The notes beneath the pieces were generated by a model. The model made no database searches and had not been told where the DNA came from. It saw only the letters and a list, made by a program, of their open reading frames with translations. A DNA stretch of 64,000 nucleotides from NCBI GenBank assembly GCA_942492625.1, contig CALOFM010000041.1, forward strand, positions 1-64,000. The letters run 5' to 3'. Positions 54,389 to 62,866 of the stretch are shown piece after piece (position 1 is the stretch's first letter; the number at the start of each line of letters is the position of its first letter). Both the position numbers and the translations under genes were made by a program. The DNA comes from Thiosymbion sp942492625 (GTDB lineage: Bacteria; Pseudomonadota; Gammaproteobacteria; Chromatiales; Chromatiaceae).

Positions 54389-54739
54389 ATGTCCGAGTAC
54401 GCTGTATTGAAATGCGAGGTCTGCCGCGTGGGCGCCCCGCCCGCCACACCCGAGCAACTGGAGCAGTTCCTTGCCGACTGTCCGGATTGGGAGACGATCG
54501 CTGTAGACGAGGTCCAACAGGTCCAGCGGGTTTACACTTTCAAGGATTTTGTCGCCGCTTTGAACTTCACGAACAAAGTCGGCGCCCTCGCCGAGGAAGA
54601 AGGCCACCATCCGGCACTGCTCACCGAGTGGGGTCGCGTCACCGTGCGTTGGTGGACCCATAAAATCCATGGGCTGCACAAAAACGATCTCATCATGGGC
54701 GCCAAGACCGATCGCATTTACGCCGCAGATGCGCCTTAG
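54389..54739 (+). CDS. phhB: Pterin-4a-carbinolamine dehydratase
   Basis: 116 residues from ATG 54389 with GGGGAG upstream. It regenerates tetrahydrobiopterin-type cofactors by dehydrating 4a-hydroxypterin. The signature EEEGHHPALLTEWGRVTVRWW and the later THKIHGLHKNDLIMG contain the catalytic His residues. No phenylalanine hydroxylase gene is near. It is convergent with lrgAB. Confidence 0.94.
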   Translation: MSEYAVLKCEVCRVGAPPATPEQLEQFLADCPDWETIAVDEVQQVQRVYTFKDFVAALNFTNKVGALAEEEGHHPALLTEWGRVTVRWWTHKIHGLHKNDLIMGAKTDRIYAADAP

Positions 54740-54787
54740 CGAAAGCCCCGACGGCAGATCAGGCGGGCTCCCTATTCGTTGTGCCTC

Positions 54788-55519
54788 CTAGGTGCCGAAG
54801 ACCCAGCGCAGCACGAAGGGGAGCGCAAACGCCGAGACCAAGGCCATCAGCCCCATGGCCAGTGCCGAAAATGCCCCCGCGAGATCGCTGATCTGGAAAG
54901 CCCGCGCGGTGCCTATTCCGTGGGAATTCACGCCCAGCGCCAGGCCCCGCGCGCGATCGTCCCGAACACGTACTGCTGTCAACACGGCTGCGCCGATCAC
55001 GGCGCCAAGCACACCCGTGAGCACGACCAGGGCGGCACTCAACGACGGCAAGCCTCCGACCTTCTCCGCAATCCCCATGGCTACGGGGGCGGTCACCGAT
55101 TTGGGCGCCAGAGAGATCAGCGTTTGTTCCGACGCACCAAGCCATTTCGCTATCAGGACCGCGCTGGTCGCGGAGAGCACGGCACCGGCGACGATCGATA
55201 GCAGGATCGGTAACCAAAGCTGGCGTATGAGGGGCAGATTCCGATAGAGAGGGACTGCCAAGGCAACGGTTGCGGGCCCCAGCATGAAGTGCACGAACTG
55301 GGCGCCGGCAAAATAAGTCTGGTAGTCCGTACCCGTCACACCCAGGATGGTCACCAATGTAAGGATGGACAGAAGCACCGGATTGAATAGGGCTTTCTGT
55401 CCACTGCGGCGAAAAATCCAATCCCCGAGCAAGTAGGCCAGTACCGTCAGGGTCAGATGCAGCAAAGGACTGGCGGACAGGTAGACCCAGATGTCACCGA
55501 GGGCAAGATCCAGCTCCAT
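54788..55519 (-). CDS. lrgB: LrgB/CidB family membrane protein
   Basis: 243 residues with about seven membrane helices. Family motifs are FNPVLLSILTLV, FMLGPATVALAVPLYRN, SLAPKSVTAPVAMGIAEKVGG and GVNSHGIGTARAF. LrgB works with LrgA in murein hydrolase export control or in transport of small metabolites. It starts 3 bases after lrgA ends, so they form one operon. Confidence 0.94.
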   Translation of the reverse strand: MELDLALGDIWVYLSASPLLHLTLTVLAYLLGDWIFRRSGQKALFNPVLLSILTLVTILGVTGTDYQTYFAGAQFVHFMLGPATVALAVPLYRNLPLIRQLWLPILLSIVAGAVLSATSAVLIAKWLGASEQTLISLAPKSVTAPVAMGIAEKVGGLPSLSAALVVLTGVLGAVIGAAVLTAVRVRDDRARGLALGVNSHGIGTARAFQISDLAGAFSALAMGLMALVSAFALPFVLRWVFGT

Positions 55520-55522
55520 GTA

Positions 55523-55885
55523 TCAGCCCTCCCCCCTTTTGCGCTCCGTCCATCGGATGAGAGCTGTCATCAGGAGCCCGGTGACCACCAGGGTCAACAC
55601 CGTGCTCAGCACAAGGGCCACAGAGATAGCCAGCCACTCCTCGCGTAACATGGCTATGTGCAGCATGACGCCCACACCCGCGGGAACGAACAAGAGAGAC
55701 AGGTTGGACAGCAGCCAGTCGACGACCCGGCCGAGGCCTTCAGGGACGCCTCCGCGAAGCGCCAAGCCGACGAACAACAAGGCCATGCCCACCACCGGGC
55801 CGGGCACCGGCAGCCCGCTCCACACGACAAAGACCTCTCCAACGAGTTGGCACAACAACAGTAGTGCGATGAATTTCAGGGTCAT
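55523..55885 (-). CDS. lrgA: LrgA/CidA family membrane protein
   Basis: 120 residues with four membrane helices, a holin-like protein. The motif PVPGPVVGMALLFVGLAL and the following SLLFVPAGVGVMLHI are typical. It is the first gene of the lrgAB pair. Confidence 0.93.
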   Translation of the reverse strand: MTLKFIALLLLCQLVGEVFVVWSGLPVPGPVVGMALLFVGLALRGGVPEGLGRVVDWLLSNLSLLFVPAGVGVMLHIAMLREEWLAISVALVLSTVLTLVVTGLLMTALIRWTERKRGEG

Positions 55886-56224
55886 CGACAGCAGCCCTCT
55901 CCGAAACGAGTGGGTAAATCATGCTACATGAGTTGAAGGATTCAGCGGGAGCGATACGACTACGTCAAGCGCCGGCACCGTAGCGGAGACCCGTTGCGAC
56001 CGTCATCCCTGGTTTGCCGACAGCCCCGGAGTAAGCTCAACAAATGCCACAACTCATACCCGAGCTCGAAGCCTGCGCCCTCAAGGCCCCGGCCGAGCCC
56101 CGGGGCTGTTAGACGAGCCATTTCCCCGTCCCGAGTGCCAGCGAGGTTCAGAACAGAGTTCCCGTCAGTCTTCGTTTACCCTGTCGCCCCGCCGGAAACA
56201 CTAGGCGAGTTCCTCGCTTATCTC

Positions 56225-56251
56225 CGCCCGCATTTCCGGCGGGCGTATTTT
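56225..56251 (+). terminator. Terminator-like hairpin without obvious gene
   Basis: CGCCCGC (56225-56231) pairs with GCGGGCG (56239-56245) over a 7-base loop and is followed by TATTTTT. The transcript it would end is unknown. Confidence 0.55.
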
Positions 56252-56422
56252 TCACTAACAAATCGTGACCTAATTCTCGGAACGGAAGCACTCTTCGGGG
56301 GATACTTTGGCCACGGAACAGGGCACTGTAGCTTCCCGACCCGCCGAGACAAACACCAAACCCATAAATGCGAGGGGCGATCAGAAGTAAGTCGTAAAAA
56401 GGAGCGGTCCCGCAAGGACATG

Positions 56423-56456
56423 AGAACCCGGCATATACGCCGGGTTCTTGCTTTTT
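56423..56456 (+). terminator. Second terminator-like hairpin
   Basis: A 10-bp stem AGAACCCGGC (56423-56432) with GCCGGGTTCT (56439-56448) and a 6-base loop is followed by TGCTTTTT. On the minus strand there is no T run, so it is not simply the DUF302 terminator. Confidence 0.55.
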
Positions 56457-56491
56457 GGGACCCGCCAATTCCGCGGACTCTCGGCCGGAAC

Positions 56492-56884
56492 TCAGGCGGC
56501 AGTGAGGGATGTCTTCACACGCACGAGCCGCTCGCGAACCTCGGCGGCTAACGCCTCCACTCCCGGATTATCCACCAAGCTCAACACCGCCTTTGGATCC
56601 ATAAAGGCCACGGTGATCTTGCCGTCGGCGTCCTGGCGCACAACGACGTTACAGGGTAAGAGCAGGCCAATATCGGGCTCGGCGTCCAGGGCCTGATTCG
56701 CCAGCGGCGGGTTGCACGCGCCGAGAATACGGTAGGGATCTTTCTCGACTCCGAGCTTTTCCTTGAGCGTGGCCTGCACGTCGATGTCGCAGAGCACACC
56801 AAAGCCCTCGGCTTTCAGAGCGTCAGTCACTCGGTCTATGGCCTGTTGGAAACCGAGATCGACCTGGATAGAGAAGCCATACAT
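56492..56884 (-). CDS. DUF302 protein
   Basis: 130 residues. Typical DUF302 pattern: GFSIQVDLGFQQAIDRVTDALKAEGFGVLCDIDVQATLKEKLG, then YRILGACNPPLANQAL and LLPCNVVVRQDADGKI. Members are small alpha/beta proteins of unknown function, often next to sulfur or redox genes. No signal peptide. It stands alone. Confidence 0.92.
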   Translation of the reverse strand: MYGFSIQVDLGFQQAIDRVTDALKAEGFGVLCDIDVQATLKEKLGVEKDPYRILGACNPPLANQALDAEPDIGLLLPCNVVVRQDADGKITVAFMDPKAVLSLVDNPGVEALAAEVRERLVRVKTSLTAA

Positions 56885-57139
56885 GTTTTAGATACCTCAC
56901 GGTCGGCTAGTTTGATCGGTTGGCGACTTTTCGTTTCTTTCCCGGTAATTCTAATCGACGGCAGCTCGCGAAGTCCTTTTGCAGATCGAAATCCGCCAAG
57001 TAATCCAGATCCGACGAGCCGGCTCAGCCCTTGGGGTCATCGCCGTGCCCCCTGCCAGGGGGCCCTTCTATAGTGACGCGCAACGGCCCGTTCGTATCGC
57101 AACTCGGTGAAGGGGAGCTGCGCCGCCGAAGTCAACCGA

Positions 57140-57727
57140 TCAGCGACTGTATCGACGATTTCCAGCTTGAGGAAGCCCCGGAGCTTTTGGATGAGCTGCA
57201 CGCGACACCGGGAGATCCACAAAGCTAAAAGCTCTTTCCAGATACATGCCTACCCCGCCGGACGCCTCAGTTGCTCCAGCCGTTCGCCCATGTCCACGAT
57301 GAGCTGCGTATTGGACAGGGGCGTTGTGGTCTGGGGCCCGCCCTCCAGCGGAAACTCGTTCTGGTTGTCCAGCCACCAATCGCGCGGCACTGGCCTGACC
57401 CGGCGCGCTGACGATCTCCGGGGCCATGTACTGGGGCGTGCCGACGAGAACATTGTGCTGCGTAACCCGTGGATCATCCTCCCCCGCTTCCTTCACGAGT
57501 CCGAAATCGAGCACCTTGACCACGTCGTACAGTCCGCCGCGCTCACAGAGCATGATGTTCGCCGGCTTGACGTCCCGATGGATCAGTTCTTTGAGAATGA
57601 GATTGACGGAGAGCTTGTCGACGAGCCGCTTGTCGAAGTAGATCATCGCCGCCGTATCGGTCGGGGTCCTCCCCCGTCGTCTACCGATGCTAGAAGCGCG
57701 AAGCCCGTAAGAGCTCCTTCGCAACAT
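57140..57727 (-). pseudogene. Serine/threonine protein kinase relic
   Basis: Only about 60 residues, in 57410-57590, are clearly kinase: LIHRDVKPANIML (catalytic loop with Asp and Asn), VVKVLDFGLVKE (Mg-binding DFG) and VGTPQYMAPEIV (activation segment). The glycine loop, the N-lobe and the whole C-lobe after APEIV are missing; beyond it the frame is nonsense although another frame (down to 57250) looks protein-like. Eukaryotic-type kinase genes of this kind are accessory in bacteria. It appears broken by deletion or frameshift. Confidence 0.65.
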
Positions 57728-57875
57728 CCTGCAGGGCCCGCTTGCTTCCCTTCACCTCCCTACCCGGAGCAACCGCAGGCGTAATATATTCGGCGTCCCC
57801 ATACCCCTAGAAAATCAATGTAACGGACACTACTACGAGATGCGTCATTAAGGGACCCAGGGGGAGGGGAAGTCC

Positions 57876-58388
<513 letters not shown>

Positions 58389-58389
58389 G

Positions 58390-59931
58390 TCACCCACCCG
58401 GTACCCATGGACAAGCAACATGCCGGCAGCAGGGCCCGTACCAAAGACGTGACCTGGGGTATGGCTGCAACGCCTCCCAGACCATTGGGGGTATAGCCAA
58501 TGGAGCGGGAATGTTGATTGTGGGGGGTTTACCCGCAGGCCACAACAACTCCTTGATATCCTGAGGCAACTGGTTGTCGAGGTATTCCAGGGCGGTACCC
58601 CGCAGAGCCACATCGCCGCCCGCGAGGGATAGATAACAGATCTCCAGGGTCTCGGGACTGTATATCACTCCCAAAAGGTTGAAAAGATGGTGCAGCCGCC
58701 CGCCTTCATCGAGACTTGGTCGACCGGTTTTCGTATCCGACAAGCCGGAGAGCTCGGCCCGGATGCTGGTCCAGATCGCGTCGATGGGAAACGCTAGTTG
58801 GGGGCGATTCCGCCGGATCCGAATCAAGGCCTGTCCACACCGAAAGCGTACAGCCGGATCCTCGTCATCCAAGCAGTCCACCAGTCCGTGCACGGCCATC
58901 AGATTGTCCGCACCGGCCAGAACGAGCGGCAGACGCCGGCGAATGATCTGGTGACGGCGCCGATCCAGGAGCGCGTCTACGAGCTGCCCCGCGGCGATGG
59001 AGGATACTGGCTTGAGCGCCCGGAATACTGCACGCAGAACATCCTCCCTGGCCAAGAGTTGGATAACGTGGGGCAACAGCTCCGGGGTCACGTTCCCGCT
59101 GCTCAGCACCCGAGCGATGCGTTCGGGCTCACCACTGCGCAGCTCGATGATGGTCTTGACTATCGGGTCCCGTATGGCGGACAGAGAGGGAACCGCGGAG
59201 GACTCGCCGGCCTGCATCTCAGTGGTCCCGCCGCGGAACAAGGAGATCTCGCGCAGGAGATCGTCCCGGCTCAACCCGGTGCGGCTGAGCGCAACGGTGC
59301 GCGCGGTTGTCGCGTCCTGGGCCGTAATCTCCGCCGCGCGCTGCTTCCCGTTGCGCAGGTTGCTGGCCAGTTGACTCACGTAACCCCGGTGCAAAGAGAC
59401 GATCAGCAACAAAATGAGCAGGCTGAGCACCCCGGCGGCGAGGAAGAGCAGATTGTCCGTCGCAACTGCCGGGGGCAGCAGGATACCGATCACCAGCAGG
59501 CCGCCCAACATATCGCCGGTGCGGTCCGCGCCAACGTCGATAAGCAGCTTGCTCGCCCTCTTGTCTGACGCAGGAATCGGCGTGTAGAGGGACTCGAAGC
59601 CTGCGCGGAAAAAGGAGTTGTAGAACATCGCCGTACCGGCCCGCAGCACGGCCACGGTGATCAGGTGGCGAAACAAGAACGCGAACAGCCCGCCCGTGAG
59701 CACGAACACCGGCAAGGCGACCATGGTGCCGCCCAGCCCCAACCATCGAAGGGCCTTGTTTCCGACAAAGGTCTGCAGCAGGAAGCCACCGAGCCCCACC
59801 AGGACATAGAAGCTGGAGAAGAAATGCACCAGCTTGTCCGAGTCGGCCTGGAATTCGGCCGAGGCCATGGACTTGAGCAGGTAATCGAGCACCGCCGCGT
59901 TCACCGCCACCAAGGCAACGAGCAACGCCAT
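58390..59931 (-). pseudogene. HEAT-repeat nucleotide-translocase/MFS-like transporter, C-terminal half
   Basis: About 500 residues, starting inside a transporter: IALLVAL-type helix, DYLLKSMASAEF, then five or six membrane helices, followed by a HEAT-like region (SLSAIRDPIVKTIIELRSGEPERIARVL, LVDCLDDEDPAVRFRCGQALIRI). This is the second half of large membrane proteins related to ATP/ADP translocases fused to HEAT repeats. The first half is missing: a stop (TAA) lies 16 codons before the ATG and the upstream DNA is palindromic non-coding. The C-terminus runs into the G block. Function is therefore lost or unreadable. Confidence 0.6.
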
Positions 59932-60032
59932 GCGCCGAATCAGATCGCTGATAGGTTTTGACCTGTCAACAGTTGGTACTTAGTTTCGTAGCACTTCTCC
60001 TGGATTCTCTACTAAAAACAATTTGTTGTTGA

Positions 60033-60199
60033 GCCTGTGGGTATGTGGGCGAGAGGCCCGAGAGTGTGGGCAACCGGTGGGCCGCGCTTTCGATATGCTC
60101 GATGTTTTGCAATCGCCTTTCGGCGCGGTCCACGGGTTGTCCACACGTCTCTGCTCGGGCCGGTCCGCAGGGATGCGGACTCGTCCACATATCCACAGG
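60033..60199. repeat. Imperfect long inverted repeat with DnaA-box-like words
   Basis: The left arm (60033-60080, GCCTGTGGGTATGTGGGCGA at its start) is largely complementary to the right arm (60131-60199, ending TCCACATATCCACAGGC). An inner pair CCGCGC/GCGCGG extends the structure. The right arm also contains the hairpin GTCCGCA-N4-TGCGGAC (60163-60180) and words TTGTCCACA (60137-60145) and ATATCCACA (60189-60197), each one base off the DnaA box. Meaning unknown. Confidence 0.55.
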
Positions 60200-60220
60200 C
60201 TGGTCGCGACCTGGATGCAA

Positions 60221-60439
60221 ACACATTGGCTCAGGACACACACGGCAGATTGCGACGGTGGATCATGCTGAGATGCGTGGATTGGTTACCGACCGGACTT
60301 CACTGCGTCGCGGAGCTGGCCTTTCTCTACAATCAGGGATCGGCGCCCGGGATGCCCGTTTGGGATTCTCCCGAACGCTGCCGGTATAGCGGTGACAAGG
60401 GTTCTCCACACCGGCCGCGTATGCCCTGAGTCAATGTGT
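60221..60439. repeat. 219-bp segment bounded by 15-bp inverted repeats
   Basis: ACACATTGGCTCAGG (60221-60235) and CCTGAGTCAATGTGT (60425-60439) are inverted copies with one mismatch. The segment has no coding capacity. It may be a small MITE-like element or the non-coding end of the adjacent IS110-type element. Confidence 0.5.
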
Positions 60440-60502
60440 CTGTTTCTCTTTCCTGTCCTGCCCGATCAATACGGATGCAATACGCGCTGGCGAGCCACCG
60501 CC

Positions 60503-61708
60503 TCAGCCCTGCTGCGGCGCCAGACGGGGCATCTCCTGGCGCACGATGTCCCAGATGAAGCCGGCCAGCTCGCGGGCGATGGCCACGCACACCAGCTTGG
60601 TGTTCTTCCCCGCCCGGGTCAGTGTGCGATAGCGCCCGCACAGGCGTGTCTGGGCCTTCCAGGCGATCTTCTTGGCCTCCGGGGAGGCATTGCGCGCCTT
60701 GCCCTTGAGGTGCTTGGTCCAACGCGCCGGGAAGCGGTAGCTCCAGGCCGACTCGACCAGCATGCGCCGGGCATGGGCGTTGCCGGTGAGGGTGATGCCT
60801 CCCTGGCGCCGGCGCGTGCCCGAGGAATGCTCGCTGGGCACCAGCCCGAGGAAGGCCATCAGCTGCTTGGGCGAGTCGAAGCGGCTGATGTCCCCGAGCT
60901 CGGCAAGCAGGACGATCGCCGCGAGCTTGTCGACCCCGCGCAAGGCGATCAGGGAGTCGACCACCGGGGCCAGCGACCACTCGGGCAGGGCACGCATCAG
61001 ATGATCGTTGAGCCCGGCCACGCGCTCACCGGCGGCGCGCTCGGCAGCGATGTACTCCTCCAAGACCACTTGTTGCCAGGGATGCTCCATCTTCAACCCG
61101 GCCAGCCAGTTCTCGTGCGCCGGGGTCCAGCGGCTCTTGCCCCGCGGCCAGTGATAGCCGTGGCGCAGCAGGAAGGCATTGAGCTGCTGGCGCGCCTTGC
61201 GCTCCTGCCCCTTCATGTCGTCACGCGCGCGGCTGAGGTCGCGCATCCGCTCCTGCTCCTGATCGGGGACCCACACCGCCGTGAGATCACCCCCGCGCAG
61301 CAGCCGCGCCAGCTTCAAGGCATCGCGCCGATCGTTCTTGATCCGCTCGCCCGGCGCCTTGGGGATCCGCGAGGGGGCGACCACCTGGCAGTCGTGGCCG
61401 CTGGCGAGGATCTGGCGGTAGAGCACATAGCCGCACGGGCCGGCTTCATAGCAGAACAGCAGCAGCCCCCCATCGTAGTCCGCGCTGAGCTTGGCCAGCA
61501 GCTTCTCGACCGTCTTGGGCTTATTGGCGATCTCGCCGCGGTAGATCGGCTCCTCTCGACCCGGCTCCGCCACCGCCACCGCAATCGTCTCTTTGTGCAC
61601 GTCCAGGCCCACGTACGCCGCATGGACATTCACGTTCTCTGCACTACGGACAATCTCCAAGGCCGATGCCGCCTCGATCCGATGCTGCTCTGGGTTAAAC
61701 TCTTTCAT
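60503..61708 (-). CDS. IS110-family transposase (DEDD recombinase)
   Basis: 401 residues, complete. The N-terminal RuvC-like DEDD domain starts with YVGLDVHKETIAVAV and continues with CYEAGPCGYVLYRQI and IKNDRRDALKLARLL; the C-terminal domain (transposase 20) has ALRGVDKLAAIVLLAELGDISRF and LVPSEHSSGTRRRQGGITLTGNAHARRML, with the serine expected in this domain. IS110 enzymes act with a structured bridge RNA from a non-coding end. No stop or frameshift is seen, so the enzyme may be active. Confidence 0.93.
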   Translation of the reverse strand: MKEFNPEQHRIEAASALEIVRSAENVNVHAAYVGLDVHKETIAVAVAEPGREEPIYRGEIANKPKTVEKLLAKLSADYDGGLLLFCYEAGPCGYVLYRQILASGHDCQVVAPSRIPKAPGERIKNDRRDALKLARLLRGGDLTAVWVPDQEQERMRDLSRARDDMKGQERKARQQLNAFLLRHGYHWPRGKSRWTPAHENWLAGLKMEHPWQQVVLEEYIAAERAAGERVAGLNDHLMRALPEWSLAPVVDSLIALRGVDKLAAIVLLAELGDISRFDSPKQLMAFLGLVPSEHSSGTRRRQGGITLTGNAHARRMLVESAWSYRFPARWTKHLKGKARNASPEAKKIAWKAQTRLCGRYRTLTRAGKNTKLVCVAIARELAGFIWDIVRQEMPRLAPQQG

Positions 61709-61800
61709 GACCTGCCCTCCTCAAGGTGTCTCTGTGGCTCTGTGTCGATGGATGTTTCCGTCCCCAACATAACCCACGAGCGTTGAGGACGGGCAGGTCA
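61708..61800. repeat. Inverted repeat upstream of the transposase
   Basis: TGACCTGCCCTCCTCAA (61708-61724) and TTGAGGACGGGCAGGTCA (61783-61800) are inverted copies differing by one inserted base. They enclose 58 bases. The first arm covers the transposase start codon. It may mark the element end or fold in RNA. Confidence 0.6.
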
Positions 61801-62742
61801 AAACACGGCGAGCATCCACAGTCGGGCGCCGGGGACGTTGATCTGCCAGCGCCCGCCGCGCGCCAGACGGCGCATGGCGTCCAGCAGGTAACGGTCGACG
61901 GGGACACCGAGCGAGGTAGCCGCTGGGTCGATATGGTTCTCGCGCAGGTCCCGTTCGACGCTGGCCCGGTCGGCCTCCGTCACCAGGCCCCCGAGCACCG
62001 CACCGTCGTCGATCCCGGCCACGGCGGCGAGCAGCCCCTGCATGATCTCCGGGTCGGCATCCACTAGCCAGGCGGTGACCTGCGGGGTGAGGATACGCTC
62101 CAGGACCAGCAGACCGAAGGTCTCGTGGCGGGTATGGCGGCGCTCGCGCCAGCGCAGGAAGTAGTGCTCCACGCCGTTCGCCGCGGCCCAGTCGGTGAGG
62201 GATTCGAGCAGCGGGCGCCAGCTGGTGCTGCCCGCGCGGTCGGACACCGAGAGGTCCGCGACCGGCTTGCCGGCGTCGTGGCACAGCCCGGCGAGTCCCG
62301 CGGCCAGGCGCCAGCGCGGCTCCAGCTCCCGGCGCTCGGCGGGGCCGCGGGCGAGGGCGAAGATCCGGCCCTGGCCGGCCTGGGCGGCGTGGAAGGCGAC
62401 TTCAAGTCCATGGCGAAAGAGCCCCCCGGCACCACGGTGATGGTGGGCCTCGGAGGCCGGCAGCAGGTGGACGAAGGCGGCGTAGCGCTCGATGATCGGT
62501 CGTACCAGAGTGGCGAAGCGCGCATCGGTGAAGGCCAGGCCGTCCTGCAGCCGGGCGATCAGCTCGGATTGGGTCGCGACGATGCGGGCCGGCGCGGCGA
62601 CGGGCAGCCCCTTCACGAAGGGCGGGTAGCGTGGGATGTCGCTGTCCTCCTGCGACACGGAGACCGCCCCGCCGGGTGCGACCGTGAATCTTACACCTTT
62701 CGCCGGTCGCGCAATCTCATGGGAAGAAAATTCGTTCGACAA
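61798..62742 (-). pseudogene. traI: MOBH-type relaxase TraI_2, truncated at the IS110-type element
   Basis: 314 residues remain of a protein usually over 600. The N-terminal domain has the HD-type MOBH motifs HHHRGAGGLFRHGLEVAF and LCHDAGKPVADL, and RHTRHETFGLLVLERIL. These relaxases nick DNA for conjugation of integrative elements. The sequence ends abruptly after NVPGARLWML at the element boundary, so the C-terminal part is lost. The TTG start is uncertain. This is the clearest sign that a conjugative element once lay here. Confidence 0.8.
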
Positions 62743-62866
62743 TCTGTGGTTCTCTTCGGCAAAAAGCTGAACTGATGAGGTACCTTTCGTACGCTCCTCG
62801 CAAGCGGGTATGATCGTTCACGAGTTCTTGGTGAAACCATCATCGTCGTAAGAAGGATTGACACGC

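Larger units (their letters stand above)
55886..56491. other. 606-base gap with two terminator-like hairpins
   Basis: No protein gene is supported between the divergent lrgA and the DUF302 gene. On the plus strand two hairpins with T runs occur (56225-56251 and 56423-56456), although no plus-strand protein gene precedes them. A 12-bp palindrome AGCCCCGGGGCT lies near 56095-56108. An unannotated small RNA is possible. Confidence 0.5.
60425..61806 (-). mobile_element. IS110-family insertion sequence (ends approximate)
   Basis: The element contains one transposase gene and non-coding flanks. The right limit is set by the point where the relaxase gene loses similarity (about 61800-61806). The left limit is uncertain; it may be near 60439 or extend to about 60221. 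No long terminal inverted repeats are expected for IS110 elements. The interrupted continuation of the relaxase is not found on the left side, so later deletion has occurred. Confidence 0.65.

Noticed and set aside
56148..56468. Minus-strand 106-residue Cys/Gly-rich frame
   Set aside because: It reads across both hairpins and has no domain; likely translation of non-coding DNA.
59966..60241. Three short frames around the palindromic region
   Set aside because: They owe their existence to the inverted repeat; none has a start signal or similarity.
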